Assembly: GCF_000430645.1 (NCBI RefSeq)
Contig: NZ_AUMK01000004.1
Coordinates: 558,001 to 622,000 of the forward strand
Length of the DNA stretch: 64,000 nt
Origin: Aquimarina latercula DSM 2041
Lineage (GTDB): Bacteria > Bacteroidota > Bacteroidia > Flavobacteriales > Flavobacteriaceae
Reading direction: 5' to 3'
In this document: positions 11,693 through 18,284 of the stretch, piece after piece
How the letters are laid out: every line of letters starts with the position of its first letter
How positions within the stretch are numbered: position 1 is the stretch's first letter
Notes under the pieces: generated by a model
Told to the model about the DNA's origin: nothing
What the model saw: only the letters and a program-made list of their open reading frames with translations
The model's database searches: none
Made by a program: the position numbers and the translations under genes

Positions 11693-11756
11693 GGTGTAAA
11701 GTGTTAGACAATTTGATTCGTAGTTATGTATCTTTAACAGTACTATTATAATTTCT

Positions 11757-12833
11757 ATGGTAAAAAAAACTACATTAAAAAAAATAGGAATAAGGATCAT
11801 TATAATTAATGTGGTTTATTTCTTAATCAAACTAACAATAGTTCATGAAGAAAAGGAATCAATTTTTGACGCTCCTGCCATTTTTTATTATTGTAGTGCA
11901 TTTTTTTTATTTATGCTTGCCTGGGAAAGTAATGATTGGCTGGTAAAAAGACAGCAATCAAATAATGGTGAAGGTCTTGATTTAACAAAAGGATTACAAA
12001 TATTAGTTATTAATTTAGCTATTTGTCTTCCCATTTCTGCATTAGTATATTATCTCGCTATTTTTCAATTTGATCAAATTTGTCAAATTGATGCAGATGA
12101 CCCCTGGTTGCGATTTAGAATTGATTTTTTTAGAGCGGCTATTCTAGGGTTTGCTTTAATAATCTTCAATTTATTCTATCATTCTTTACAACAGAAAAAA
12201 GAAATGGAAAATAGAATGAATGATTTACAGAAGGAGATTATGACGTCTAAATATAAATCCCTAAAAAATCAAATCAGTCCACATTTTCTTTTTAATAGCC
12301 TAAATACTTTAACCTCTTTAATGTATGAGGATAGAGATTTAGCATCTGATTTCGTATCTAGATTGGCAACTTGTTATCGATACATTCTAGATAATCGTGA
12401 AGAGGATTTAGTGAGTTTAGAAAAAGAATTAAGTTTTTTAGATTCTTTTATTTTCATGATGAATGTTAGACATCAAGGAGCTTTAAGCATTACAACACAT
12501 ATTACAGTTAACCCAAAAGATTTTGTTATACCTACCCTTTCCTTACAAATGTTAGTAGAAAATGCTTTAAAACACAATTACTATTCTAAAGAAAAACCTT
12601 TAGAAGTCACCATAATTTCGACAGAAAAAGATGGTTTGATCGTTCAAAACAATCTACACGTAAGAACGCAGAAAGAAGAATCAACAAAACTTGGTCTAAA
12701 GAATATAAAAAAACGGTATTCATTTTATACCAATCAAAAAGTAAATATCGAAACCCAACATGGATACTTTAAAGTAACCATTCCTTTACTTCCTAAAAAC
12801 ATTAAAGAAGTTTCCATTATAAAAGTATCCTAA
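11757..12833 (+). CDS. LytS/YpdA-type membrane sensor histidine kinase
   Basis: 358 residues. Four hydrophobic segments lie in the first 145 residues (about 10-28, 42-56, 80-102 and 124-142). A short coiled linker leads into a His_kinase (LytS-type) domain. The phospho-acceptor is His176 in ISPHFLFNSLNTL, and the ATP-binding part shows LVENALKHN (Asn269 region) and LGLKNIKKRY. There is no recognisable periplasmic sensor domain, so the membrane bundle itself probably senses the signal. The gene is followed after one base by its response regulator. Divergent from a TonB-dependent receptor. Confidence 0.92.
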   Translation: MVKKTTLKKIGIRIIIINVVYFLIKLTIVHEEKESIFDAPAIFYYCSAFFLFMLAWESNDWLVKRQQSNNGEGLDLTKGLQILVINLAICLPISALVYYLAIFQFDQICQIDADDPWLRFRIDFFRAAILGFALIIFNLFYHSLQQKKEMENRMNDLQKEIMTSKYKSLKNQISPHFLFNSLNTLTSLMYEDRDLASDFVSRLATCYRYILDNREEDLVSLEKELSFLDSFIFMMNVRHQGALSITTHITVNPKDFVIPTLSLQMLVENALKHNYYSKEKPLEVTIISTEKDGLIVQNNLHVRTQKEESTKLGLKNIKKRYSFYTNQKVNIETQHGYFKVTIPLLPKNIKEVSIIKVS

Positions 12834-12834
12834 A

Positions 12835-13593
12835 ATGACAGCAGTAATTGTTGAAGATGAAAATTTTGCCTCTAAACGACTTGCTTCTTTAATAGAAGAG
12901 TTGGCTCCTGAAATAAATATTATAGGGCAAATTACATCTGTAGAAAATGGCCGTAAATGGTTTGATAATAATCAAAAACCAGATTTAATATTCTTAGATA
13001 TACAATTAAACGATGGATATGGATTTGATATTTTGGATATGCTAGAAGATCATCCTCCTGTTATTTTTACTACAGCATATAATGAATATGCTATTAGAGG
13101 TTTTAAATACAATGGATTAGATTATTTATTAAAACCGATAGATCGGAATGATCTTAATAATGCCCTAAATAAATATAGAAAATCACAATCCAATAGTGAA
13201 CCCATTTTTGACGAACAAAAATTAGCAAACATCAAAAAGCTATTTAATAAAGAGTACAAAAAACGATTTATGATTAAGGTTGGAAATCAGTTCAATACTT
13301 TTAGTGTAGAAGATATTGCCTATTTCAAATCTAACGAAGGATTAATATTCCTTTATTCTCATAATGGTCAACAATATCCTATTGAATATTCTATTGATCA
13401 ATTGGAAGAAATTCTAGATCCCGTTCATTTTTTTAGGATTAATAGAAAATTTATGATATCGGTAAAATCAGTCATAGAGATTCACAGTTATTTTAACAGT
13501 AGATTATTACTAAAACTAAAACCTCAAGAAGAAGAGCAAATTATTGTTTCTAGAGAAAGAACTTCTAATTTCAAAAAATGGCTGGATCTATAA
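12835..13593 (+). CDS. LytTR-family response regulator
   Basis: 252 residues. The receiver domain (1-~120) carries the acidic pocket EDE near the N-terminus, phospho-acceptor Asp55 in LIFLDIQL, the switch Thr in FTTAYNEYA and Lys in YLLKPI. A LytTR DNA-binding domain follows (~145-250) with FMIKVGNQFN, VEDIAYFKSNEGL, FFRINRKFMIS and a C-terminal VSRERTSNFKKWL. It starts one base after the kinase stop, the standard cotranscribed pair. Regulators of this type often control the adjacent divergent gene, here the receptor/DUF1569 unit, but that is an inference. Confidence 0.94.
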   Translation: MTAVIVEDENFASKRLASLIEELAPEINIIGQITSVENGRKWFDNNQKPDLIFLDIQLNDGYGFDILDMLEDHPPVIFTTAYNEYAIRGFKYNGLDYLLKPIDRNDLNNALNKYRKSQSNSEPIFDEQKLANIKKLFNKEYKKRFMIKVGNQFNTFSVEDIAYFKSNEGLIFLYSHNGQQYPIEYSIDQLEEILDPVHFFRINRKFMISVKSVIEIHSYFNSRLLLKLKPQEEEQIIVSRERTSNFKKWLDL

Positions 13594-13615
13594 ATTCGAA
13601 AAAATCATATTAAGC

Positions 13616-14641
13616 ATGAATAACAAAAAGGTATTATTAACAGGTATTACTGGTTTTTTAGGTTCACATACCGCTATACAATTATTAAATAAAGGATATG
13701 AGGTAATCGGTACTTTAAGAAGTATGGATAGAGCCAAAGAAATCAAAGAAGTTATAAAAAAGAAGACCCCAAATATTGATAAACTAAGTTTTGCAGAAGC
13801 GGATTTATTAGATAAAGATGTATGGTATGATTTGGTTAGCGAGGTTCAGGATGTTTTACATATTGCATCTCCATTTCCAAGAGAATTACCCAAAAACGAA
13901 GATGATCTTATCATACCAGCTAAATCAGGAACTTTACATATTCTAAAAGCCGCTTCTATGCACGGATTAAGAAGAGTGGTTCTTACCTCATCATCTGGTG
14001 CAATTATTTATGGAAAAGACAAATCAAATCGAAAAGGTATTTTTGACGAAAACAATTGGACCGATGTTTCCAATATAAATGATTCTACTCCATATTTTAG
14101 AAGTAAAACTATTGCAGAACAGGCAGCTTGGGATTTTATTAGAAATGATACTAGCGGATTAGAGTTGACTACTGTATGTCCTGGAGCTATTTTAGGTCCT
14201 ATACTTGAAAAAGATTTTGGAACTTCTGCCAATATTGTCATCAAAGCTATGGATGGCAGCTCTCCTGCAATTCCAAAAATTGGTTTTGATATGGTTGATG
14301 TAAGATCAGTTGCGGATTTACACATAAGAGCTCTAGAAACTCCTGAAGCAGCAGGAGAACGGTTTGTTGGCTCTGCAGGTTATATGACTTTTCAGGAAGT
14401 TGCTAATATATTGAGAGAAAATTATCCAAATAAAAAAGTTCCTAAGTTTACTTTACCAGATTTTGCAGTACGGTTATTTTCTAATATCGACAAAACAATT
14501 AAACCAATCTTGATTGACTTGGGTACAGAAAGAAAGGTAAATAATAATAAAGCCGTAAAACTTTTAGATTGGAAACCAATACCTGTCAAAGATGCTATTA
14601 TTGCTTGCGCAGAAAGCGCTATAAAATTAAGTTTAGTTTAA
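13616..14641 (+). CDS. NAD(P)-dependent epimerase/reductase (extended SDR, dihydroflavonol reductase-like)
   Basis: 341 residues from the ATG at 13616. An upstream start overlapping the response regulator is possible but would place 24 non-family residues before the Rossmann fold. Landmarks are the cofactor loop VLLTGITGFLGSH at the N-terminus, DVLHIASPFP, catalytic Ser in LTSSSGAIIYG, the YFRSKTIAEQAAW active-site Tyr-x-x-x-Lys, and VDVRSVADLHIRAL. This set is typical of dihydroflavonol-4-reductase / cinnamoyl-CoA reductase-like enzymes. In bacteria such proteins reduce small aldehydes or ketones; the substrate is unknown. It lies 22 bases after the response regulator and may share its transcript. 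Confidence 0.85.
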   Translation: MNNKKVLLTGITGFLGSHTAIQLLNKGYEVIGTLRSMDRAKEIKEVIKKKTPNIDKLSFAEADLLDKDVWYDLVSEVQDVLHIASPFPRELPKNEDDLIIPAKSGTLHILKAASMHGLRRVVLTSSSGAIIYGKDKSNRKGIFDENNWTDVSNINDSTPYFRSKTIAEQAAWDFIRNDTSGLELTTVCPGAILGPILEKDFGTSANIVIKAMDGSSPAIPKIGFDMVDVRSVADLHIRALETPEAAGERFVGSAGYMTFQEVANILRENYPNKKVPKFTLPDFAVRLFSNIDKTIKPILIDLGTERKVNNNKAVKLLDWKPIPVKDAIIACAESAIKLSLV

Positions 14642-15051
14642 TATTTTTTTGCTTGAGTAGTCTTTAAATTTAATCATTCATTATCTCGATTTTTATAATG
14701 AATTTTATAATTATTCAAAACATTATAACAAGACCGAACTAAACATCAATACCCTGTTTTAAAAACACTTAACCAGTGGATAAAAATTAACAGATGAGTA
14801 GTCAGGTTTAGAAGAATTAGAGTCAGAAATAGTAAAAAAATAAGATTTTTCCTTCAATACAAAAGGGGGAAATCTCACAAAATTAAGACTCAAAATAGAT
14901 CTAAGTTAACAATTAATTTCTTAAATTCGTGAACCACACAAACCATCCGAATTTCAATCGGATAATGATTCACATAATTTTATTAGGGCTTAAGAATAGT
15001 ACATCAGATCATTTGTAGTATTCAATTAATATTATCAAATACGCCCCAAAA
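14642..15051. other. Non-coding AT-rich gap, no clear feature
   Basis: 410 bases without a convincing gene. The only structure I noticed is a weak hairpin, ATCCGA at 14945-14950 against TCGGAT at 14958-14963, which is too short to call. It presumably contains the promoter of the small gene that follows. Confidence 0.4.
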
Positions 15052-15522
15052 ATGAAATTAATTTTATTATCAATATTTACTAGTGTTTTTGCTTTAGGCA
15101 CCTTAAAAACTAGAACAGAGAATAATACCGATGGTATTTTTATAACTTCTACTGATCCAATATCAGGTAGAACATTAATGATAGAAGAAGATGAATACTC
15201 AATCTGGGTTTATGTTTTAAACCCTGACAAACAAGGTATTGATTTTGATGGGTTTCTTTGTTCTGTAGTAGATCCAGAATCTATTACTATGAGCCCTAAA
15301 GAAGCTACAAAAAATGGAAATGCACCTCCTCTAACCACAGATTATGCAAATAAATATAGCTACATTAAAAATCTTAAGTCCAATGATATTAAGGTTTATT
15401 GGAAGTACAACAGGATAGAAATCAAGCTAAAAAAAGAAACATATCTTATTATGGATTTAGAAAGTAAAACAAGCTATTCTAAAGCCCTTTCTAAAGATTG
15501 TTATTACGGTAATACATTATAA
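15052..15522 (+). CDS. Small hypothetical protein, possibly exported
   Basis: 156 residues. A short hydrophobic N-terminus (MKLILLSIFTSVFALGTLK) could act as an export signal, although no clear cleavage site is seen. The body is mostly beta, with DEYSIWVYVLNPD, a Cys in FLCSVVDP and a lysine-rich strand IEIKLKKETYLIMDL. No family recognised. It stands alone with a hairpin just behind its stop. Codon use is like the neighbours, so it is probably real. Confidence 0.55.
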   Translation: MKLILLSIFTSVFALGTLKTRTENNTDGIFITSTDPISGRTLMIEEDEYSIWVYVLNPDKQGIDFDGFLCSVVDPESITMSPKEATKNGNAPPLTTDYANKYSYIKNLKSNDIKVYWKYNRIEIKLKKETYLIMDLESKTSYSKALSKDCYYGNTL

Positions 15523-15529
15523 CTTATTA

Positions 15530-15571
15530 AATGATTGTTTTCGAATCATCCCATTTTTGAAAACAATCATT
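15530..15571. terminator. Hairpin between convergent genes, probable bidirectional terminator
   Basis: Perfect 13-bp arms, AATGATTGTTTTC (15530-15542) and GAAAACAATCATT (15559-15571), with a 16-nt loop. It lies between the end of the small + strand gene and the end of the ribbon-helix-helix gene on the other strand. There is no strong U-run, so the termination role is inferred from position. Confidence 0.6.
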
Positions 15572-15589
15572 TGCAAATTATGTTATTTC

Positions 15590-15772
15590 CTATTCCTTTT
15601 CAGAATCATCATCCTTTTTTTTGGGTTTAAGTCGCTTGGCATCTTTAAGGCTTTTAGAAATCATCCATTCTAACTGACCATTAACACTACGAAATTCATC
15701 ATCTGCCCATTTTTCTATTAACTTAAAAGTTTCTGGGGATATCCTAAGAACAAATGATTTTTTCTTACTCAT
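15590..15772 (-). CDS. Arc/CopG-like ribbon-helix-helix DNA-binding protein
   Basis: 60 residues. The strand KKKSFVLRISPET followed by two helices (FKLIEKWADDEFRSVNGQL and EWMISKSLKDAKRL) is the Arc-type ribbon-helix-helix pattern; the tail is highly charged (KPKKKDDDSEKE). Such proteins dimerise and bind short operators. It starts three bases after the SPFH gene ends, so both are on one transcript. Repeated TGATAT-like hexamers just upstream of the SPFH gene could be its own operator. No toxin-like gene is present, so an antitoxin role is not supported here. Confidence 0.82.
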   Translation of the reverse strand: MSKKKSFVLRISPETFKLIEKWADDEFRSVNGQLEWMISKSLKDAKRLKPKKKDDDSEKE

Positions 15773-15775
15773 AAA

Positions 15776-16630
15776 TTACGAATGTAGTGTTCCTGTATTA
15801 ATAACAGGAGTCGCCTCCTTATCACCACACAAAACTACCATTAAATTACTAACCATAGAAGCTTTTTTATCTTCATCGAAATCAATTATTTCGTCCTGAG
15901 ATAATTTAAGCAATGCATCTTCTACCATCCCCACAGCTCCTTCTACTATCTTTTTACGCGCTGCTACTATTGCTACAGCTTGTTGCCTTTTTAACATAGA
16001 ACTTGCTATTTCTGGAGCATAAGCCAAATACCCTATTCTAGCTTCCATAACTTCTATCCCTGCAATAGCCAAGCGTTCCGTTATTTCACTTTCTAAAGCT
16101 TCATTTACCTCATCCATACCAGATAAGAGAGTTACCTCTATCTGTCCCTCTGCAAAATTATCATAAGGATATGAACCTGCTAATTTTCTTACTGCCGCAT
16201 CTGTTTGTACCCTCACAAAATCTTCATAATGATCTACATCAAAAGCTGCTTTATAAGTATCACTAACTTTCCAAACCAAAATCACATTTATCAAAATAGG
16301 ATTTCCAATTTTATCATTAACTTTTACTCGTTCGCTATAAAAATTTCTAGCTCTTAAAGAAATCCTTTGTTTCGAATAAAAAGGGTTAGCCCATAGAAAA
16401 CCATTTTCCTTTACTGTTCCTTTATACGCTCCAAAAAGCACCATTACTTTAGAACTATTAGGGTTTACAATAAAAAAACCTTTGATTACCAATACAATAA
16501 CTACTATTAAAGTCAGAAATAGAGGATTTTTTGTCACAACCATACCAGTAACAACTCCTACTATTAACAATAGTAGTACCATCAACATCATGTAACCATT
16601 ACTTGTCTTTATATTTTTTTCTTTTTTCAT
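15776..16630 (-). CDS. SPFH (stomatin/prohibitin/flotillin) domain membrane protein
   Basis: 284 residues. Two hydrophobic segments near the N-terminus (about residues 12-30 and 35-52) are followed by an SPFH/band-7 domain (FFIVNPNSSKVMVLFGAYKGTVKENGFLW, INVILVWKVSDTYKAAFDV, VRVQTDAAVRKLAGSYPYD) and a helical oligomerisation region (LAIAGIEVMEARIGYLAYAPEIASSML, then QQAVAIVAARKKIVEGA). These proteins form ring-like or raft-like scaffolds in the inner membrane and often help protease or membrane quality control. The partner gene encodes a ribbon-helix-helix regulator three bases downstream. Confidence 0.88.
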   Translation of the reverse strand: MKKEKNIKTSNGYMMLMVLLLLIVGVVTGMVVTKNPLFLTLIVVIVLVIKGFFIVNPNSSKVMVLFGAYKGTVKENGFLWANPFYSKQRISLRARNFYSERVKVNDKIGNPILINVILVWKVSDTYKAAFDVDHYEDFVRVQTDAAVRKLAGSYPYDNFAEGQIEVTLLSGMDEVNEALESEITERLAIAGIEVMEARIGYLAYAPEIASSMLKRQQAVAIVAARKKIVEGAVGMVEDALLKLSQDEIIDFDEDKKASMVSNLMVVLCGDKEATPVINTGTLHS

Positions 16631-16634
16631 AATA

Positions 16635-16660
16635 ATATCATTTTGATATCACAATGATAC
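16635..16660. promoter_or_regulatory. Candidate operator of TGATAT hexamers upstream of SPFH operon
   Basis: Five bases before the SPFH start codon lies the palindrome ATATCATTTTGATAT (16635-16649). A further direct hexamer, TGATAC (16655-16660), starts 11 bases after TGATAT (16644). Short repeated half-sites spaced about one helical turn are typical for ribbon-helix-helix repressors, and the operon encodes one, so autoregulation is a sensible guess. Confidence 0.4.
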
Positions 16661-16737
16661 GGAAAATTTTCGTAATTATAAAATTTGACAAAGACTAAGC
16701 AAAAAACTAATTGCTAACATTTGCCTTTAAAACATAA

Positions 16738-16764
16738 AAAACGCCCTTGATATAAGGGCGTTTT
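16738..16764 (-). terminator. Intrinsic terminator after hsp20
   Basis: Perfect 11-bp arms AAAACGCCCTT (16738-16748) and AAGGGCGTTTT (16754-16764) with a 5-nt loop. Read on the minus strand, the GC-rich stem is followed by a U-run, as expected for rho-independent termination of hsp20. Confidence 0.85.
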
Positions 16765-16803
16765 CGTAACATTAACTAACTAACTCAAATCTCAAAAAAC
16801 AAC

Positions 16804-17235
16804 TTATGAAATTTCTATTAAACGTTTAGGCTGTACCTTGGCTTCTTCTTTTTTAGGAAGTTTCACTAATAATACTCCATTATCATAAGAAGCTAAAATA
16901 TCCGCGATATTTACTGTATCTGGCAAATTAAATGAACGTTTAAACGTTTGATAACTAAACTCTTTTCTTGTATAATTATCTTTTTCTTCTTTCGCCTCAT
17001 TTTTAGTTTCCGAAGAGATTGTTAATACATCATTATCTAATTCGATATTAAAATCTTCTTTTACTAAACCTGGTGCAGCCAATTCAATAATAAAATCATT
17101 ATCGCTCTCTTTTACATTCACTGCTGGAGTATTAAAACCTATTTTGTGCTCATTGGCGATACCACCAAACCAATCGGTATTAAAAATATCGTCGAAAATA
17201 AGTGGTAATCTGTCTGTTCTTTTAATTAAACTCAT
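16804..17235 (-). CDS. Hsp20 family small heat shock protein
   Basis: 143 residues, normal for bacterial small heat shock proteins. The alpha-crystallin domain runs from about residue 35 to 130: PAVNVKESDNDFIIELAAPG, LDNDVLTISSETK, FKRSFNLPDTVN and the hallmark ASYDNGVLLVKLPK (A-x-x-x-N-G-V-L). The C-terminal anchor reads PKRLIEIS. As an ATP-independent holdase it keeps unfolding cytoplasmic proteins soluble. Upstream is a GG-N10-GC sigma-54-like promoter with paired palindromes, suggesting activator-dependent control rather than a CIRCE/HrcA system. A clear terminator follows, so it is monocistronic. Confidence 0.95.
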   Translation of the reverse strand: MSLIKRTDRLPLIFDDIFNTDWFGGIANEHKIGFNTPAVNVKESDNDFIIELAAPGLVKEDFNIELDNDVLTISSETKNEAKEEKDNYTRKEFSYQTFKRSFNLPDTVNIADILASYDNGVLLVKLPKKEEAKVQPKRLIEIS

Positions 17236-17285
17236 TGTATTTATTTTTTTAAAGTTATTCTAGATTTAAATTCAATGAGTATATA

Positions 17286-17300
17286 GCAATTAGAGTTCCA
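17286..17300 (-). promoter_or_regulatory. Sigma-54-type -24/-12 promoter of hsp20
   Basis: On the minus strand TGGAAC (17300-17295), five bases, then TTGC (17289-17286): one mismatch to TGGCAC-N5-TTGC, with the invariant GG-N10-GC spacing. The predicted start site near 17275 leaves about a 40-nt leader before the ATG at 17235. Confidence 0.6.
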
Positions 17301-17312
17301 TTACTATTTTTG

Positions 17313-17370
17313 TGTCATTTTGACATATTTGTATTTGAAAATAATGACAAAATGTCAAATCATTATGACA
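17313..17370. promoter_or_regulatory. Twin 13-bp palindromes, candidate activator sites for hsp20
   Basis: TGTCATTTTGACA at 17313-17325 and TGACAAAATGTCA at 17345-17357 are both perfect palindromes of TGTCA/TGACA half-sites with a 3-base spacer, and a further TGACA lies at 17366-17370. The two centres are 32 bases apart, about three helical turns. They lie just upstream of the sigma-54-like promoter, where an enhancer-binding activator would be expected. Confidence 0.55.
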
Positions 17371-17375
17371 AAACC

Positions 17376-17405
17376 AAAAAAAAACCTTCAGAGGATATCT
17401 GAAGG
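17376..17405 (-). terminator. Intrinsic terminator after the TerB-like gene
   Basis: Arms CCTTCAGA (17385-17392) and TCTGAAGG (17398-17405) with a 5-nt loop. On the minus strand the stem is followed by nine U residues (A-run at 17376-17384). Confidence 0.88.
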
Positions 17406-17433
17406 CTATATTTATTATGAATAATTTTCTTCT

Positions 17434-17835
17434 TTAATTATAAAACCTAGTAAAAATCTCTATTAAGTCCTTTGGAGGTATTACTTTATTGGGATATTTA
17501 TGCATTTCCTTTAAAACCGTATCAACAGCTTCTTGTCGTAATCCCATATGCAAGCCCATTTCTTTGATTTTATCTACTTCCGAAAGAGCTGCTTCTTGAT
17601 CCACATTCATTAACAACACTAATCTATGAAACTGAAGTATTCTTTGAGATTCTGGCTGTAGATTTCGTTTCTCAGCACTATTTCTCACTAAATAACCAAT
17701 CTCTTCTTCTGATATCTCTAATTGAGAAGCCACAGCTAAAATAAAATTATATTCTTCATCTTTTATTTTTTTATCAGCCTTAGCAAAATCAATCATTTCT
17801 GATAACAAACTTAATTTCTCTTCCTTACTATACAT
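17434..17835 (-). CDS. TerB-like (tellurite-resistance/DjlA-type) helical protein
   Basis: 133 residues, all helical and acidic. The pattern MIDFAKADKKIKDEEYNFILAVA with an acidic DxxIxDEE turn, then EISEEEIGYLV, is the TerB / DjlA N-terminal fold, often taken to bind a metal ion. The C-terminal half (VDKIKEMGLHMGLRQEAVDTVL, IPPKDLIEIF) fits a second helical bundle. No other ter genes are nearby, so a role in tellurite resistance is not supported; similar flavobacterial proteins appear to be general stress or unknown proteins. Single gene with its own terminator. Confidence 0.7.
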   Translation of the reverse strand: MYSKEEKLSLLSEMIDFAKADKKIKDEEYNFILAVASQLEISEEEIGYLVRNSAEKRNLQPESQRILQFHRLVLLMNVDQEAALSEVDKIKEMGLHMGLRQEAVDTVLKEMHKYPNKVIPPKDLIEIFTRFYN

Positions 17836-17909
17836 ATTTTACTATATAATTTAAAAATGCAAATATCCTATAAACATATTTGTTTTGGAACATAAAGGAT
17901 ATTTTTTTC

Positions 17910-17936
17910 TTGAAGTCAATTAAAAAGGTACCTTTG
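17910..17936 (+). promoter_or_regulatory. Bacteroidota promoter giving a near-leaderless transcript
   Basis: TTG at 17910-17912, a 16-base spacer, then TACCTTTG at 17929-17936 (perfect TAnnTTTG). The G is only four bases before the ATG at 17941. In this phylum transcription begins roughly seven bases after this element, so the message would start at or beside the start codon. Confidence 0.65.
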
Positions 17937-17940
17937 TTCT

Positions 17941-18207
17941 ATGGGATTAACAAATAATGATATTTTCAAAAAATTACGAGTAGCTCACAAACTGCGAGAT
18001 GATGAAATTGTAAAAATTTGTTCATTAGTAGATTTTAAAGTAACAAAGAGCGAACTTGGTGCAATTTTCAGAAATGAAAATCATCCTAAATATATGGAAT
18101 GCGGGGATCAAATTCTTCGTAATTTTCTTAATGGACTTGTTATTCATTTAAGAGGACCGATGCCTGAAAAAAAAGACAAAAAGCAAACAGCTAACAAAAA
18201 ATCCTAA
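17941..18207 (+). CDS. DUF1456 family protein (single domain)
   Basis: 88 residues. One DUF1456 unit is visible: LTNNDIFKKLRVAHKLRDDEIVKIC, then VTKSELGAIFRNENHPKYMECGDQILRNFLNGL. E. coli YehS has two copies of this unit, whereas this protein has one plus a basic tail (PMPEKKDKKQTANKKS). The function of the family is not established. A consensus promoter sits directly in front of the start, so the protein is likely made from an essentially leaderless mRNA. Confidence 0.85.
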   Translation: MGLTNNDIFKKLRVAHKLRDDEIVKICSLVDFKVTKSELGAIFRNENHPKYMECGDQILRNFLNGLVIHLRGPMPEKKDKKQTANKKS

Positions 18208-18284
18208 AAAAACTTCGGAAATAAATGCTTAATTTGGTAAATCATTGAACTAAAACAATTGACAACCAACTTAATTAAGTATCT

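Noticed and set aside
13544-13615. N-terminal extension of the reductase gene overlapping the response regulator
   Set aside because: The extension has no family similarity and the Rossmann motif begins right after the ATG at 13616.
14642-15051. Possible small RNA gene in the 410-base gap
   Set aside because: Only a 6-bp hairpin is seen, with no promoter or terminator to support a transcript.
15590-16630. Toxin-antitoxin pair (RHH antitoxin with neighbour)
   Set aside because: The neighbour is an SPFH membrane scaffold, not a toxin-like small protein.
17434-17835. Tellurite resistance determinant
   Set aside because: Only a TerB-like fold is present; none of terA, terC, terD, terE or terZ is nearby.
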